Shown here one piece after another: positions 28,075-36,677 of a DNA stretch of 45,579 nt. Each line of letters starts with the position of its first letter. Within the stretch, counting starts at the first letter, position 1. Location: the NCBI RefSeq assembly GCF_004329815.1, contig NZ_SJPE01000020.1, positions 1 through 45,579 of the forward strand, in the 5' to 3' direction. This DNA is from Flavobacterium silvisoli. Its GTDB lineage: Bacteria; Bacteroidota; Bacteroidia; Flavobacteriales; Flavobacteriaceae. A model generated the notes under the pieces. It had not been told where the DNA came from and did no database searches. It saw only the letters and a list, made by a program, of their open reading frames with translations. The position numbers and the translations under genes are program-made.

Positions 28075-29664
28075 ATGGCAAAAGCAGCAGTAGTCCAGGA
28101 CGACTTAGTAGAATATGGCTTTCGCAGGATAATCATTACCATCACAGCGGTGCTTTGTGCCTTGCTCGAAATTGTTGATACCACTATTGTAAACGTGGCC
28201 TTAAACAATATGCGTGGTAGTTTAGGTGCCTCGCTTACTGATGTGGCTTGGGTGATTACCGCTTATGCAATTGCCAATGTGATTGTAATTCCGATGACGA
28301 GTTGGTTATCGCAACAATTTGGACGCAGGAATTATTTTGCCGCATCAATCATTATTTTTACCGTAGCCTCTTTCATGTGTGGTAATGCCGATAACATTTG
28401 GGAGTTAGTCGCGTTTAGATTCATACAGGGTTTGGGTGGTGGTGCCTTACTGGTAACTGCGCAAACCATTATCACCGAAAGTTATCCTGTTGAAAAACGA
28501 GGCATGGCTCAGGCCATTTATGGTATGGGTGTTATTGTGGGGCCAACATTGGGTCCGCCTTTAGGAGGTTACTTAGTAGACCATTTTTCGTGGCCTTATA
28601 TTTTTTACATCAATGTACCCATCGGAATCATTGCGGCTTTGTTGACCCTAACCTTTGTGAGAAGTCCAAAGTATGGCGAAAAACTAAAAGCCAACCAAGT
28701 TGACTGGATTGGGATTGTACTACTCTCTGCCTTTATTGGCTCGCTGCAGTACATTTTAGAGCACGGACAACAAGACGACTGGTTTAATGACACTACTATT
28801 AAAACCCTCACGGTTATCAGCGGTTTAGGTTTATTCTTCTTCATTTGGCGTCAATTGACTTATGCCTTTCCTATTGTAAATCTAAAAGTTCTTAAAGACA
28901 GTAACCTGCGGGTTGGTGTCATCATGAGTTTTATCATGGGATTTGGGTTGTATGGTTCCACTTTTATCATTCCAATTTACACCCAATCCATTTTGGGATG
29001 GACCGCAACTGATGCCGGATTACTCTTGGTTCCGAGTTCAATTACCGTGGCTATAATGATGCCCATGATTGGTCAACTGATTCAGCGCGGAGTTCCTCAA
29101 ACTTATCTAGTGGCATTGGGTTTTCTGGCATTCTTTATTTTTACTTATTGGATGCACAATATCATGACTCCTGATACCGGTGAAGAACATATGTTTTGGC
29201 CCTTGATTGTTCGAGGTCTTGGGTTAGGATTACTTTTTGTACCTATTACTACGCTTTCGCTTTCGGCACTGAAAGGAAAAAGTATCGGAGAGGGTGCAGC
29301 ATTTACCGGAATGATGCGTCAGTTAGGAGGTTCGTTCGGAATTGCGATCATTACTACTTTCTTGGCTCGCTTCGGACAAGAACACCGTGTAAACCTGATT
29401 GCCCATCTGGATATGACCAAAGTAAACGTACAAGACCGATTACATGCGCTCCAAAGAGGATTTATGGCCAAAGGATTCAGCCCCGATGTAGCTTTGCAAA
29501 AAGCCTATAAAGTGTTAGATTTTGGGGTAACCAAACAAAGCACTGTGCTTTCTTACATGGATGTATTTTTGTATCTGGGTGTTCTTTTTCTTATTTGTAT
29601 CCCTTTTATCCTATTGATTAAAAAGAATAAAAACAAAGTAGACCTGAGCGAAGCTATGCATTAA
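28075..29664 (+). CDS. MFS drug:H+ antiporter, DHA2 (EmrB) family
   Basis: 529 aa with about 14 membrane helices. Motif C-like and family motifs: LLEIVDTTIVNVALNNM in helix 1 (acidic residue in the DHA2 pattern LDxTIVNVALP), WVITAYAIANV, RFIQGLGGGALL, and GMGVIVGPTLGPPLGGYLVD (antiporter motif). Works with the adaptor and TolC protein to push toxic compounds out of the cell in exchange for protons. Last gene of the TetR-regulated operon; no clear terminator follows. Confidence 0.94.
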   Translation: MAKAAVVQDDLVEYGFRRIIITITAVLCALLEIVDTTIVNVALNNMRGSLGASLTDVAWVITAYAIANVIVIPMTSWLSQQFGRRNYFAASIIIFTVASFMCGNADNIWELVAFRFIQGLGGGALLVTAQTIITESYPVEKRGMAQAIYGMGVIVGPTLGPPLGGYLVDHFSWPYIFYINVPIGIIAALLTLTFVRSPKYGEKLKANQVDWIGIVLLSAFIGSLQYILEHGQQDDWFNDTTIKTLTVISGLGLFFFIWRQLTYAFPIVNLKVLKDSNLRVGVIMSFIMGFGLYGSTFIIPIYTQSILGWTATDAGLLLVPSSITVAIMMPMIGQLIQRGVPQTYLVALGFLAFFIFTYWMHNIMTPDTGEEHMFWPLIVRGLGLGLLFVPITTLSLSALKGKSIGEGAAFTGMMRQLGGSFGIAIITTFLARFGQEHRVNLIAHLDMTKVNVQDRLHALQRGFMAKGFSPDVALQKAYKVLDFGVTKQSTVLSYMDVFLYLGVLFLICIPFILLIKKNKNKVDLSEAMH

Positions 29665-29717
29665 ACCTCTAATTTACAAGTTATTAACAATTTATATCTT
29701 TTCTAAAAACAATTTCT

Positions 29718-29725
29718 TAAATTTG
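29718..29725 (+). promoter_or_regulatory. Candidate -7 box upstream of the small coiled-coil protein
   Basis: TAAATTTG matches TAnnTTTG, 42 bp before the ATG at 29768. Confidence 0.45.
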
Positions 29726-29767
29726 GTTGAAAGCTGTCGGAACCACTAACCTTTAAATCAAATTATC

Positions 29768-30118
29768 ATGGGACTTTTTGGTAATAGAGAGAAGAAAATC
29801 ATCGAGGAACTTCACAAGAAAAGTGAAGACCACTGCAAAGAAATCAGCAAAGAAATCGATGAATTGTTAGATGAACTCAAAACGGATTACAACGAAAATC
29901 GGGAAGTAGTAAAAGAATTCTCTTCTTTTGTTGATGAATTAAAAACTAAACTCAGTCCGGAAGATGCCAATAAACTTTTAGATTTTTCCAGACGCTTGAG
30001 CAAAGTAAAGCGGTGCGCCAAAAAAGGGGTTGAAGCTATGAGAGAATTGGCAAGAGACCAGCGCAAAGTTACCCGCGAAACCAGTATGGAATATGAAGAG
30101 TACTTTTATATGAAATAA
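29768..30118 (+). CDS. Small charged coiled-coil protein, unknown function
   Basis: 116 aa, very rich in Glu and Lys, with a short N-terminal MGLFGNREKK and long amphipathic helices (IIEELHKKSEDHCKEISKEI, ELLDELKTDYNENREVVKEF). No signal peptide or membrane segment. I recognise no family. It has its own promoter-like box and is followed by a terminator. Confidence 0.7.
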   Translation: MGLFGNREKKIIEELHKKSEDHCKEISKEIDELLDELKTDYNENREVVKEFSSFVDELKTKLSPEDANKLLDFSRRLSKVKRCAKKGVEAMRELARDQRKVTRETSMEYEEYFYMK

Positions 30119-30139
30119 AAAAAGCTACCAAAAATAGAC

Positions 30140-30177
30140 TGCCCCCAAAAAGTTAGACACTTATTGGGGGCATTTTT
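30140..30177 (+). terminator. Terminator-like hairpin resembling an insertion-sequence end
   Basis: TGCCCCCAA pairs with TTGGGGGCA, followed by five T. The left arm continues as AAAGTTAGACAC, which resembles the terminal repeat of IS3-family (IS150-like) elements. It may be an IS relic now acting as a terminator. Confidence 0.6.
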
Positions 30178-30534
30178 ATTGCTCTTCGACAAGCTCAGAA
30201 TGACATTATTGAAATCAGTTGTATTTGTCTTAATAGAGACTTGATATGTTATGGATATTCGCAATTGGGTGCTTCTACAAACTCATAGTGACACATGTTT
30301 TGCTGATTGTTTTTTTTTAATATAAATACATTTTAGTAACGATACAATTAAGAACGGTATGGTCTGTCTGATCCTGTCGAAGACCTTCTTTAAGATAATT
30401 GTATTTTGGATTGTACTTCGACTGCATCAACATGAAATCATTATAATCAGTTCTGTTTGCTTTTAGAAAAAATTATATGACTAGTGGTATTCTTTTGTGG
30501 TCAAATAACCAGACTAAATTCTGCTTTGCATTAA
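30178..30534. repeat. Gene-free region with a common Bacteroidota dispersed repeat
   Basis: CTTCGACAAGCTCAGAATGA at 30184-30203 is a short sequence I recognise as recurring in many Bacteroidota genomes. Related fragments (CTGTCGAAGACC near 30375 and ACTTCGACTGCATC near 30416) lie further on. No gene is supported; the region looks like decayed repeat sequence. Confidence 0.5.
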
Positions 30535-31293
30535 TTATCGGGTGAAAACCAGTTTATTTCCTTGGCTTAAATTGCCATCAAAGACATACCCTTCATAATT
30601 GAATCCTTTCAGGTCATCCAGCGTTTCGGCATTGGTATCTATAATGTAGCGTACCATCATCCCTCTGGCTTTCTTGGCAAAAAAACTAATCATTTTGAGT
30701 TTCCCGTCTTTATAATCTTTGAACTCGGGAGTGATTACAGGAACTTTCAGTTTTTTAGTATCAATGGCATCAAAATATTCATTACTGGCCAAATTAACAA
30801 ACAATTCTTCCTTTTCTAACTGAGCGTTTAAAGCTTTTGTGATGTTAGATTTCCAGAATTCGTATAGGTTTTTGCTTTTTCCGATGGCTAATTTAGTCCC
30901 CATTTCTAATCGGTAAGGTTGAATCAAATCGAGTGGTTTTAAAACACCATATAAGCCCGAAAGTATTCGGAGTTTGTCTTGCAATACAGCTATCTTTTCA
31001 GCCGGTAGCGTGTAGGCCTCCAATCCTATGTATACATCGCCATTAAAAGCGTAGACTGCCGGGCGTGCATTATCGGGGGTGAAAGGTGTTTGCCAATCCT
31101 GATTGCGCTGCCAGTTTAATTCAGCCAATTTTTCAGAAATATCCATCAATGCTGACAACTGCTTAGGCTTTTTCTTTTTTAGTATCTTTTGAATGGTCTC
31201 TGATTGTTTTAAAAAAGCGGCTTCCGAGTAAAGACTTGTTGGAAGAGGCGATTCAAAGTCTAAGGATTTGGCCGGTGATATTACGATTTTCAT
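30535..31293 (-). CDS. yaaA: Peroxide stress protein YaaA (UPF0246)
   Basis: 252 aa, the normal size. Conserved segments: MKIVISPAKSLDFESPLP, FNGDVYIGLEAYTL, LRILSGLYGVLKPLDLIQPYRLEMGTK, and FFAKKARGMMVRYIID. In Escherichia coli it lowers intracellular free iron and limits damage by hydrogen peroxide, and it binds DNA. Here it stands alone on the minus strand. Confidence 0.95.
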   Translation of the reverse strand: MKIVISPAKSLDFESPLPTSLYSEAAFLKQSETIQKILKKKKPKQLSALMDISEKLAELNWQRNQDWQTPFTPDNARPAVYAFNGDVYIGLEAYTLPAEKIAVLQDKLRILSGLYGVLKPLDLIQPYRLEMGTKLAIGKSKNLYEFWKSNITKALNAQLEKEELFVNLASNEYFDAIDTKKLKVPVITPEFKDYKDGKLKMISFFAKKARGMMVRYIIDTNAETLDDLKGFNYEGYVFDGNLSQGNKLVFTR

Positions 31294-31432
31294 AGGAGCT
31301 TTATTTTGGTGTGTATGGAGTCAAAAATACAAATTAGATGCTGAAAATCCATACCCTAAAATGATTTGTTTGAATGTAGTGATGTTGTAAACATTGATTA
31401 AAATTGTGTAACTGTAAACCGCACACGGCTTG

Positions 31433-31440
31433 TAAATTTG
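31433..31440 (+). promoter_or_regulatory. Candidate -7 box of the lipoprotein gene
   Basis: TAAATTTG matches TAnnTTTG, 45 bp upstream of the ATG at 31486. Confidence 0.45.
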
Positions 31441-31485
31441 AAGCATCAGAGGTAGATACTAAGGTTACTTTAAATAAATGGATTT

Positions 31486-31941
31486 ATGAAAAAAATTATA
31501 CTGTTACTGGGTATTGCATTATTGGTTTCGTGCAAAAGTAAAAACGGAACGACAGACCGGTCTATCGAAATGGTTAAAGCCGAAGATGTAGATAAGGTGA
31601 AGAGTGACCGGGCTTATGAACTGGGCAAACGGGTACTTGAGGCGTGTAATACTTCTCGTTTTAAGCCTTTTAGCAGCAATGAGGCTACAGAAAAAGTACG
31701 ACAGAATGCCACTAAAGAGAAAATATCGAGCACTTGCCAAAAGATAAACCAACGCTACGGAAGATTCAAAGGTCTCAACCTGATTGATATTACTCATAAC
31801 AAGAATACTGATGAGTACGTGTTTCGTTACAGTATTGATTACGAAAAAAAATATTTTAAAAAAGAACTCAAAGTAACTGTCAATGGAGAGAATAAGGTAT
31901 CAGGGATTGCCACACAAGAAGTCCCGCAGAAGCCTATGTAG
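31486..31941 (+). CDS. Lipoprotein of unknown function
   Basis: 151 aa. Lipoprotein signal MKKIILLLGIALLVSC, with lipobox Cys at 16. The mature part is polar, with an acidic/basic mix and two cysteines (EACNTS, SSTCQK). No family recognised. It is the last ordinary chromosomal gene before the recombinase and cassette array. Confidence 0.75.
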   Translation: MKKIILLLGIALLVSCKSKNGTTDRSIEMVKAEDVDKVKSDRAYELGKRVLEACNTSRFKPFSSNEATEKVRQNATKEKISSTCQKINQRYGRFKGLNLIDITHNKNTDEYVFRYSIDYEKKYFKKELKVTVNGENKVSGIATQEVPQKPM

Positions 31942-32007
31942 TTTGCTTTGCCAGCCTGCTTATGTTTGTATTGTGTAAGACCGAGCCATGATACTCAGTT
32001 TTTATGT

Positions 32008-32081
32008 AATGACTGTTTCTGTCACCACTGATGCTTTTGATATGCTTTTGATATGCTTTATTCATACCTATGCTATACAGG
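32008..32081 (+). repeat. 74-bp dispersed repeat, right copy
   Basis: It aligns ungapped with the reverse complement of 311-384 (about 84% identical). It ends with GCTATACAGG. It lies in the 359-bp gap (31942-32300) between the lipoprotein and recombinase genes; I see no gene in that gap. Confidence 0.6.
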
Positions 32082-32300
32082 ACAAGACAGACCTCAAGAC
32101 TCAGTATTCTTATCGGAAAAGCATCGATTTAGAATTTCACTACATTCACTATTATTAAAAAATATCTCTATACCCAGTTGCTCTCGTTTTCTAATATTGA
32201 TTTGTGCATATTTTCTTTATGATTGTTCATAAAAAGTTCATTCTTTCTTTTGCTTTTGTAAGTAAAAATCTCTACTTTTATATTTTACTTTACACCTTTT

Positions 32301-34043
32301 ATGTCGGTAAGCATCAAAAAGATATGGCATCGTGAAGGGTTCAGGATTGGTGTTTTTTTTGATTATGATTTTAAAAAAGCAGCACTCCTGAAGAGCATTG
32401 GTGCAAAATACAGCAAAACAAATACCTGTTGGTATCTTGATTACGACATAGAGTCTTACAGACGGTTTAAATCAGTTTTTAGTGATTACATTATTGACAA
32501 TACTTCAGATTTAAATTCAATTGCATCGGTGACCGACAGTAGTCGTGACCATTCACCCATAGCAGCAAGCGAAAGTCAGTTAGGTTTGCCGGCGGTAAAC
32601 AATCCTGAACATAAAGTGCCCGGAAAGGCATTTGAAAAAAATTTGCGATTGAAAGTATTAGAGAACATTGGCAAGTACTGGGTTTTTAAAATGAGGTACG
32701 ATCAGGAAACGAGCCGGGCCCTGTTAAAAATCAAAGGAGTTTACTGGAACGATAATTACCGTTGTTACATGGCCTTGCGCAATCCTACTGTAAAAACTGC
32801 GGTAGAGGAAGTATTGCAGATTTTTCCGTTTTTTGGAGAAGATTATACATCGAAAGACACCTCTTTTAGAGGAGCCAATCTTAGAATTGCTCCACATCCT
32901 GAAGCCGTTTCATGGATGGAGGTGTATGTACCCCGTTTGGCAGCTGTGCATGAAAAGATTAAGCGGTTTGCCATGGCTCGGTATAGTAAAGAAAAGAACT
33001 GCTATTTGTTACCGGCGGCTCCGTTGGTGTATGACAGCATACAATTGCAGATGGAGGCCTTGGAAGTAGGCATTTTAAACGAATTGCCGAAAGGTTATTT
33101 ACAAAAACAACATTTGCCCAATAAAAAACAACTTGATTTGGTCAACACAAAGCAGTTACTATTGAATCAGGTTTCAGCACTGGGTCGTCAGTATGTGCTC
33201 GATATGGTGGATAGTTTACTGGCGTTGAACTACAGCAGCTCAACCATGCGTGGATATACTCAAAGTTTCATTCAGTTTTTGCGCCATTTTGAGTATCGAA
33301 ATCCAGAAGAAATCACGCCCAAAGAAATCATACGGTTTTTGGGTTCTTTGATGGAAAGAGGTCTTTCGGCCAGCTCAGGACACAGTATGGTAAACGGTTT
33401 ACATTTTTACTACCAGCAGGTTTTGGGCAAGAACGAATATGAATTTAAACTCCCCCGACCCAAAAAAGAAAAGAAATTACCGGTGGTACTAACTATGGAA
33501 GAGTGTTTACGAATTTTCAGAGTCGTTGACAACCCAAAACACAAACTATTATTGCTGATAGGCTACGGTGCCGGACTGAGATTAAGTGAAATAGTTAATT
33601 TACAATGGAATGATATTCATTTTGATGAGTACAAAATACACATCAAAAATGCCAAAGGTAAGAAAGACAGAATGGTGATGCTGCCCTACTCTATTGTGCA
33701 GTCGTTATTGATATACCGTGAACTTTATAATGGGAAGCACTATGTTTTTGAGGGACAATTTGCCGGTGAGCCCTACAGCTCCAGAAGTGTACAGGAAGTG
33801 ATGCGGGAAGCATTAAAAAAAAGCGGGTTAAATAAAAAAGCAACGGTACACACCCTGCGCCACAGTTTTGCAACCCACTTATTAGAAAACGGAACAGATA
33901 TCAGATATATTCAACAATTTCTCGGTCATTCAGATATAAGAACGACAACCATTTACACCCACCTAACAAGTAACAGTGTAAACAAAATAAAAAGTCCACT
34001 GGACATCCTAATTGACGAAAACAATAAGAAAAAACTGGACTAG
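32301..34043 (+). CDS. Tyrosine recombinase of an integron-like array, with three N-terminal HARP-like repeats
   Basis: 580 aa. The catalytic domain (about 390-560) has every key residue: R427 (GAGLRLSEI), a K in AKGKKDR (452-455), H517-R520 (HTLRHSFATHLL), H543 (LGHSD) and nucleophile Y552 (IYTH). A SAM-like core-binding domain lies at about 290-375. Between the K and H boxes there is no room for the extra helix segment that defines integron integrases (IntI), so it is closer to Xer-like Bacteroidota enzymes. Residues about 5-62, 113-178 and 193-253 are three diverged repeats (VFFDYDFKKAALLKSIGAKY...CWYLDYD; FKMRYDQETSRALLKIKGVYW; VYVPRLAAVHEKIKRFAMARY) like HARP modules of annealing helicases. 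It directly precedes the cassette array in the same orientation and is the obvious candidate to move the cassettes. Confidence 0.88.
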   Translation: MSVSIKKIWHREGFRIGVFFDYDFKKAALLKSIGAKYSKTNTCWYLDYDIESYRRFKSVFSDYIIDNTSDLNSIASVTDSSRDHSPIAASESQLGLPAVNNPEHKVPGKAFEKNLRLKVLENIGKYWVFKMRYDQETSRALLKIKGVYWNDNYRCYMALRNPTVKTAVEEVLQIFPFFGEDYTSKDTSFRGANLRIAPHPEAVSWMEVYVPRLAAVHEKIKRFAMARYSKEKNCYLLPAAPLVYDSIQLQMEALEVGILNELPKGYLQKQHLPNKKQLDLVNTKQLLLNQVSALGRQYVLDMVDSLLALNYSSSTMRGYTQSFIQFLRHFEYRNPEEITPKEIIRFLGSLMERGLSASSGHSMVNGLHFYYQQVLGKNEYEFKLPRPKKEKKLPVVLTMEECLRIFRVVDNPKHKLLLLIGYGAGLRLSEIVNLQWNDIHFDEYKIHIKNAKGKKDRMVMLPYSIVQSLLIYRELYNGKHYVFEGQFAGEPYSSRSVQEVMREALKKSGLNKKATVHTLRHSFATHLLENGTDIRYIQQFLGHSDIRTTTIYTHLTSNSVNKIKSPLDILIDENNKKKLD

Positions 34044-34100
34044 TTTTTTGTAATACACAAAAAAGTTACCTAAACTTGTAGATATTTACTAGTTAGCGGT
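34044..34100 (+). other. Candidate attI-like primary insertion site
   Basis: The 5' edge of the first cassette is GTTAGCGGT at 34092-34100, exactly complementary to ACCGCTAAC (35684-35692), the left edge of its own attC. Sequence left of the GTT must therefore belong to the platform. It holds TTTACTA directly before the crossover and CTAAAC further left (about 34071). No hairpin like that of the attC sites is present, as expected for attI. The exact left limit is unknown. Confidence 0.6.
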
Positions 34101-34143
34101 CAGGCTAAAAGACGACACAACAGACAATAAACATTGACAATTA

Positions 34144-35673
34144 ATGAAACGAATTTTAGAACTTAATCATACAGAAGCAAGACAATATCTTTTAAAAGCT
34201 GAAAGCTATTTCAACTTTGACTTGCCTCAATATTTTGTTTTCCAAAACGTAATTCAGCAAGTTTCTGCACAACTAAACGGACATAGATTATCTGACTTTT
34301 ACAATAGCTTTACGAACCCAGCGGGGCAACAAAAGGCGACTTATCCTTGTGACTTTGAAAATGTAAATTATATCTTTCTAAATAACAAAGACGGCAAATT
34401 TGCTTGGCGACCATTTCAATTAATTCACCCAGCGTTATATGTTTCGCTTGTTCACAACCTAACCGAAGAACCTAACTGGAATTTAATTATTGCAAGGTTT
34501 GGACAATTTGCAGCAAATCCGAAAATTAAATGTTATAGCATTCCTTTGCAATCGGACGGAACGCAATCAGATAAAGCAACGACTGTAACTCAATGGTGGC
34601 AGACGATTGAACAACAATCAATCGAACTTGCACTTGAATATGAGTATGTTTTACATACGGACATTACTGACTGTTACGGTTCAATTTATACTCACTCGGT
34701 TCCTTGGGCTATTCATACAAAACCAGTAGCAAAAGCAAATAGAGACCCGAATGGAAATTTAGGTAATATTATTGACAAACATCTTCGTGATATGGCATTT
34801 GGACAAACAAATGGCATACCTCAAGGAAGTGTTTTAATGGACTTTATTGCAGAAATGGTTTTGGGTTATGCAGACACCGAACTATCAATTAGAATTCAAC
34901 AAGCAAACATTCAAGACTATCATATCATTCGTTACAGGGACGACTACCGTATATTTTCAAACAACCCACAAGACGCAGAAATAATTACCAAAATCTTGAC
35001 AGAAATATTAATAGAACTTGGAATGAGACTCAATGCACAAAAAACATTGGTTTCAAATAATGTAATTCGTGATTCTATCAAGCCCGACAAAATCTATTGG
35101 ATAGCAGAGAAAAATGGCAGTAAAAGCATTCAAGAGCATTTGCTTTTAATTCATAATCTTTCAGACAAATTCCCCAATTCAGGTAGTTTAAGTAAAGCGT
35201 TAGGGAAATTCTACAACAGAATTAAAGGCTTAACAGAACTAAACAACATCCAAGTTTTGGTTAGCATTCTTGTGGACATAATGTATAAAAACCCAAGAAC
35301 GTATCCTATTGCATCTGCAATTTTAAGTAAACTTCTATCACTACTAAACGACCCGACAAAAAGAGACAAAATTTTACAATCAACTATGACCAAGTTTGCG
35401 AAAATACCAAACACTGGACATATAAAAATCTGGCTTCAACGGTTGACAATCAAAATTGATAGACAAAGAGTTTACGAAGAAGACCTTTGCAAAAAAGTTA
35501 ATGACCCAACAATACAAATATGGAATTCGGACTGGCTTAACAACACTCTAAAAACTTTAATTGGCACGACTCCTATAATTGACGAGCAAATAATTCAGGA
35601 CATTGATGTTGTAATAAATCAGACAGAAGTTCAACTATTTAAACCAGAGTATGACGACAACCTTGACGAATAA
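34144..35673 (+). CDS. Cassette 1: reverse transcriptase of the defence-associated (UG/DRT-like) type
   Basis: 509 aa. Motif A is HTDITDCYGSIYTHSVPWAI with D173. Motif B is GIPQGSVLMDFIAEM at 224-238. Motif C is RYRDDYRIF with D266-D267. Motif D-like LGMRLNAQKT follows. The full metal triad suggests an active polymerase. The TDCYGSIYTHS and YRDDY forms fit the unknown-group/DRT class more than group II intron or retron enzymes. The last 200 residues are helical with no recognised domain. No non-coding RNA is obvious. It is the first cassette after the recombinase. The cassette runs 34093-35811. Confidence 0.82.
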   Translation: MKRILELNHTEARQYLLKAESYFNFDLPQYFVFQNVIQQVSAQLNGHRLSDFYNSFTNPAGQQKATYPCDFENVNYIFLNNKDGKFAWRPFQLIHPALYVSLVHNLTEEPNWNLIIARFGQFAANPKIKCYSIPLQSDGTQSDKATTVTQWWQTIEQQSIELALEYEYVLHTDITDCYGSIYTHSVPWAIHTKPVAKANRDPNGNLGNIIDKHLRDMAFGQTNGIPQGSVLMDFIAEMVLGYADTELSIRIQQANIQDYHIIRYRDDYRIFSNNPQDAEIITKILTEILIELGMRLNAQKTLVSNNVIRDSIKPDKIYWIAEKNGSKSIQEHLLLIHNLSDKFPNSGSLSKALGKFYNRIKGLTELNNIQVLVSILVDIMYKNPRTYPIASAILSKLLSLLNDPTKRDKILQSTMTKFAKIPNTGHIKIWLQRLTIKIDRQRVYEEDLCKKVNDPTIQIWNSDWLNNTLKTLIGTTPIIDEQIIQDIDVVINQTEVQLFKPEYDDNLDE

Positions 35674-35685
35674 AAAAGCCCGAAC

Positions 35686-35817
35686 CGCTAACACGGGTTT
35701 GGCAAAAGTGGCGGTTCAGTGCTCCGCAGACACATTTGTGGTTAATCAAAGTTTGGTTCTCCGCATCAATATTTGTGGTGAAAATCGCCACCTTCGCCAA
35801 GCCCGAAACCGTTACCA
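35686..35817 (+). repeat. attC-1 (132 bp, divergent subtype)
   Basis: Edges CGCTAAC and GTTACCA. The inner arms (CGGGTTTGGC... and ...GCCAAGCCCG) pair over 21 bp with three non-Watson-Crick positions. The loop differs from the main type and resembles attC-11 (AGTGCT...GTGCT and TGAAAATC). Confidence 0.85.
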
Positions 35818-35864
35818 GTAATGGTAAAACAAATCGCGGTAAAAGAACATTAAAATAAAAAAAT

Positions 35865-36200
35865 ATGATATTAATTCTCTCGGTATTATTGGTTTTCGCA
35901 ATCATTCTAAAGTTTTTTACGCCAAAAGAACCAAATTATTTATTCGGTTATCAATTTGGAAACGCCAAGAAAAGTACCGAGCATTGGAAAGTTGCAAATA
36001 AATATGCTTCAAATTACATGATTGCATTATACTCAACGACATTGATATTAAATTTAATATTTGACTATCAAAAATATGACGGTTACTTTCTGATATTGAC
36101 AATTTTACTTATTGGATTTATAGCAATGTATTTTGATATTGAGAAAAGACTAAAGGGAATAGACAAAACCACTACTGGTAACAGCGGTTACCCGCAATAG
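35865..36200 (+). CDS. Cassette 2: SdpI-like membrane protein whose C-terminus is encoded by attC
   Basis: 111 aa with three hydrophobic helices. PKEPNYLFGYQFGNAKKSTE and HWKVANKYAS (residues 20-49) match the SdpI/YhfL signature, a family that includes immunity proteins against a secreted toxin in Bacillus. The last residues (TTGNSGYPQ) and the TAG stop are read through the left arm of attC-2. No toxin partner is visible. The cassette runs 35812-36304. Confidence 0.75.
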   Translation: MILILSVLLVFAIILKFFTPKEPNYLFGYQFGNAKKSTEHWKVANKYASNYMIALYSTTLILNLIFDYQKYDGYFLILTILLIGFIAMYFDIEKRLKGIDKTTTGNSGYPQ

Positions 36201-36310
36201 CTGGTTGCTTAGTCAAATTGACGTTTTTTCTTCACGAAAAAACTTTATCTTTAACCGAAAATAATCTGTCCGCTGGCGCCGCTACTGCGGGTAGCCGCGA
36301 AACGTTATAC
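36176..36310 (+). repeat. attC-2 (135 bp)
   Basis: Edges TGGTAAC and GTTATAC. Left arm GCGGTTACCCGCAATAGC pairs with GCTACTGCGGGTAGCCGC. The ACCC/GGGT pairs replace TTAC/GTAA of the main type, a compensatory change. The loop has TATCTTTA. Confidence 0.9.
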
Positions 36311-36632
36311 ACAACAATATTTGCCGAAATTTGCTTCGAAAGTTTGCCGAAAAAAATGCTTTCCCTACTCGATTTTTGTCGAGTTTTTTATTTGGAATCG
36401 TTTGGGCTTTATGGAAAATTCTCTGCTTGCCGGATTTCGGTTTGGCCGAATTCTGAAGTTTGTGCCGAATTGAATTGCGGAGTTTGATTACTTTTATAAT
36501 TGCTGTGTATAACAGCGGTTTTACGCTATTGCGAGTTTTGTGGTAAATTCACGTTTAGTTTTCATAATAATATTTATCTTAGCCGATAGTACGCGGTTTC
36601 GCACCTCGCAACAGACGTAAATCCGCGGAACG
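36305..36632 (+). ncRNA. Cassette 3: gene-less cassette, family A copy 1, with terminator-like hairpin
   Basis: 328 bp with no convincing reading frame. At 36367-36389 ACTCGA-TTTTTG-TCGAGT is followed by a T run, a typical intrinsic terminator. The TTTGCCGAAA, CCGGATTTCGGTTTGGCCGA and GCCGAATTGAATTGCGGAGT stretches recur in copies at 43816 and 44462. It could encode a small RNA or insulate neighbours. RNA expression is inferred. Confidence 0.45.
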
Positions 36633-36638
36633 TTGGCA
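36507..36638 (+). repeat. attC-3 (132 bp, main type)
   Basis: Edges GTATAAC and GTTGGCA. Arms GCGGTTTTACGCTATTGCGA and CTCGCAACAGACGTAAATCC pair with an extra unpaired A. Loop box TATCTTAG at 36575-36582. Confidence 0.92.
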
Positions 36639-36677
36639 GAAAGCTTGAGAAACGCAACTATATCTCGAAATCTAATT

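Noticed and set aside
32301..34043. Calling the recombinase a standard integron integrase (IntI)
   Set aside because: The stretch between the K and H boxes is too short for the IntI-specific insertion, and the long N-terminal repeats are not part of IntI.
34144..35673. Retron or group II intron reverse transcriptase
   Set aside because: No msr/msd-like RNA region or intron domains around it, and the YRDD and TDCYGSIYTHS motifs fit the defence-type unknown group better.
36218..36487. 89-aa frame on the plus strand
   Set aside because: It starts inside attC-2 and runs through the gene-less family A cassette; the other copies of the family break the frame.
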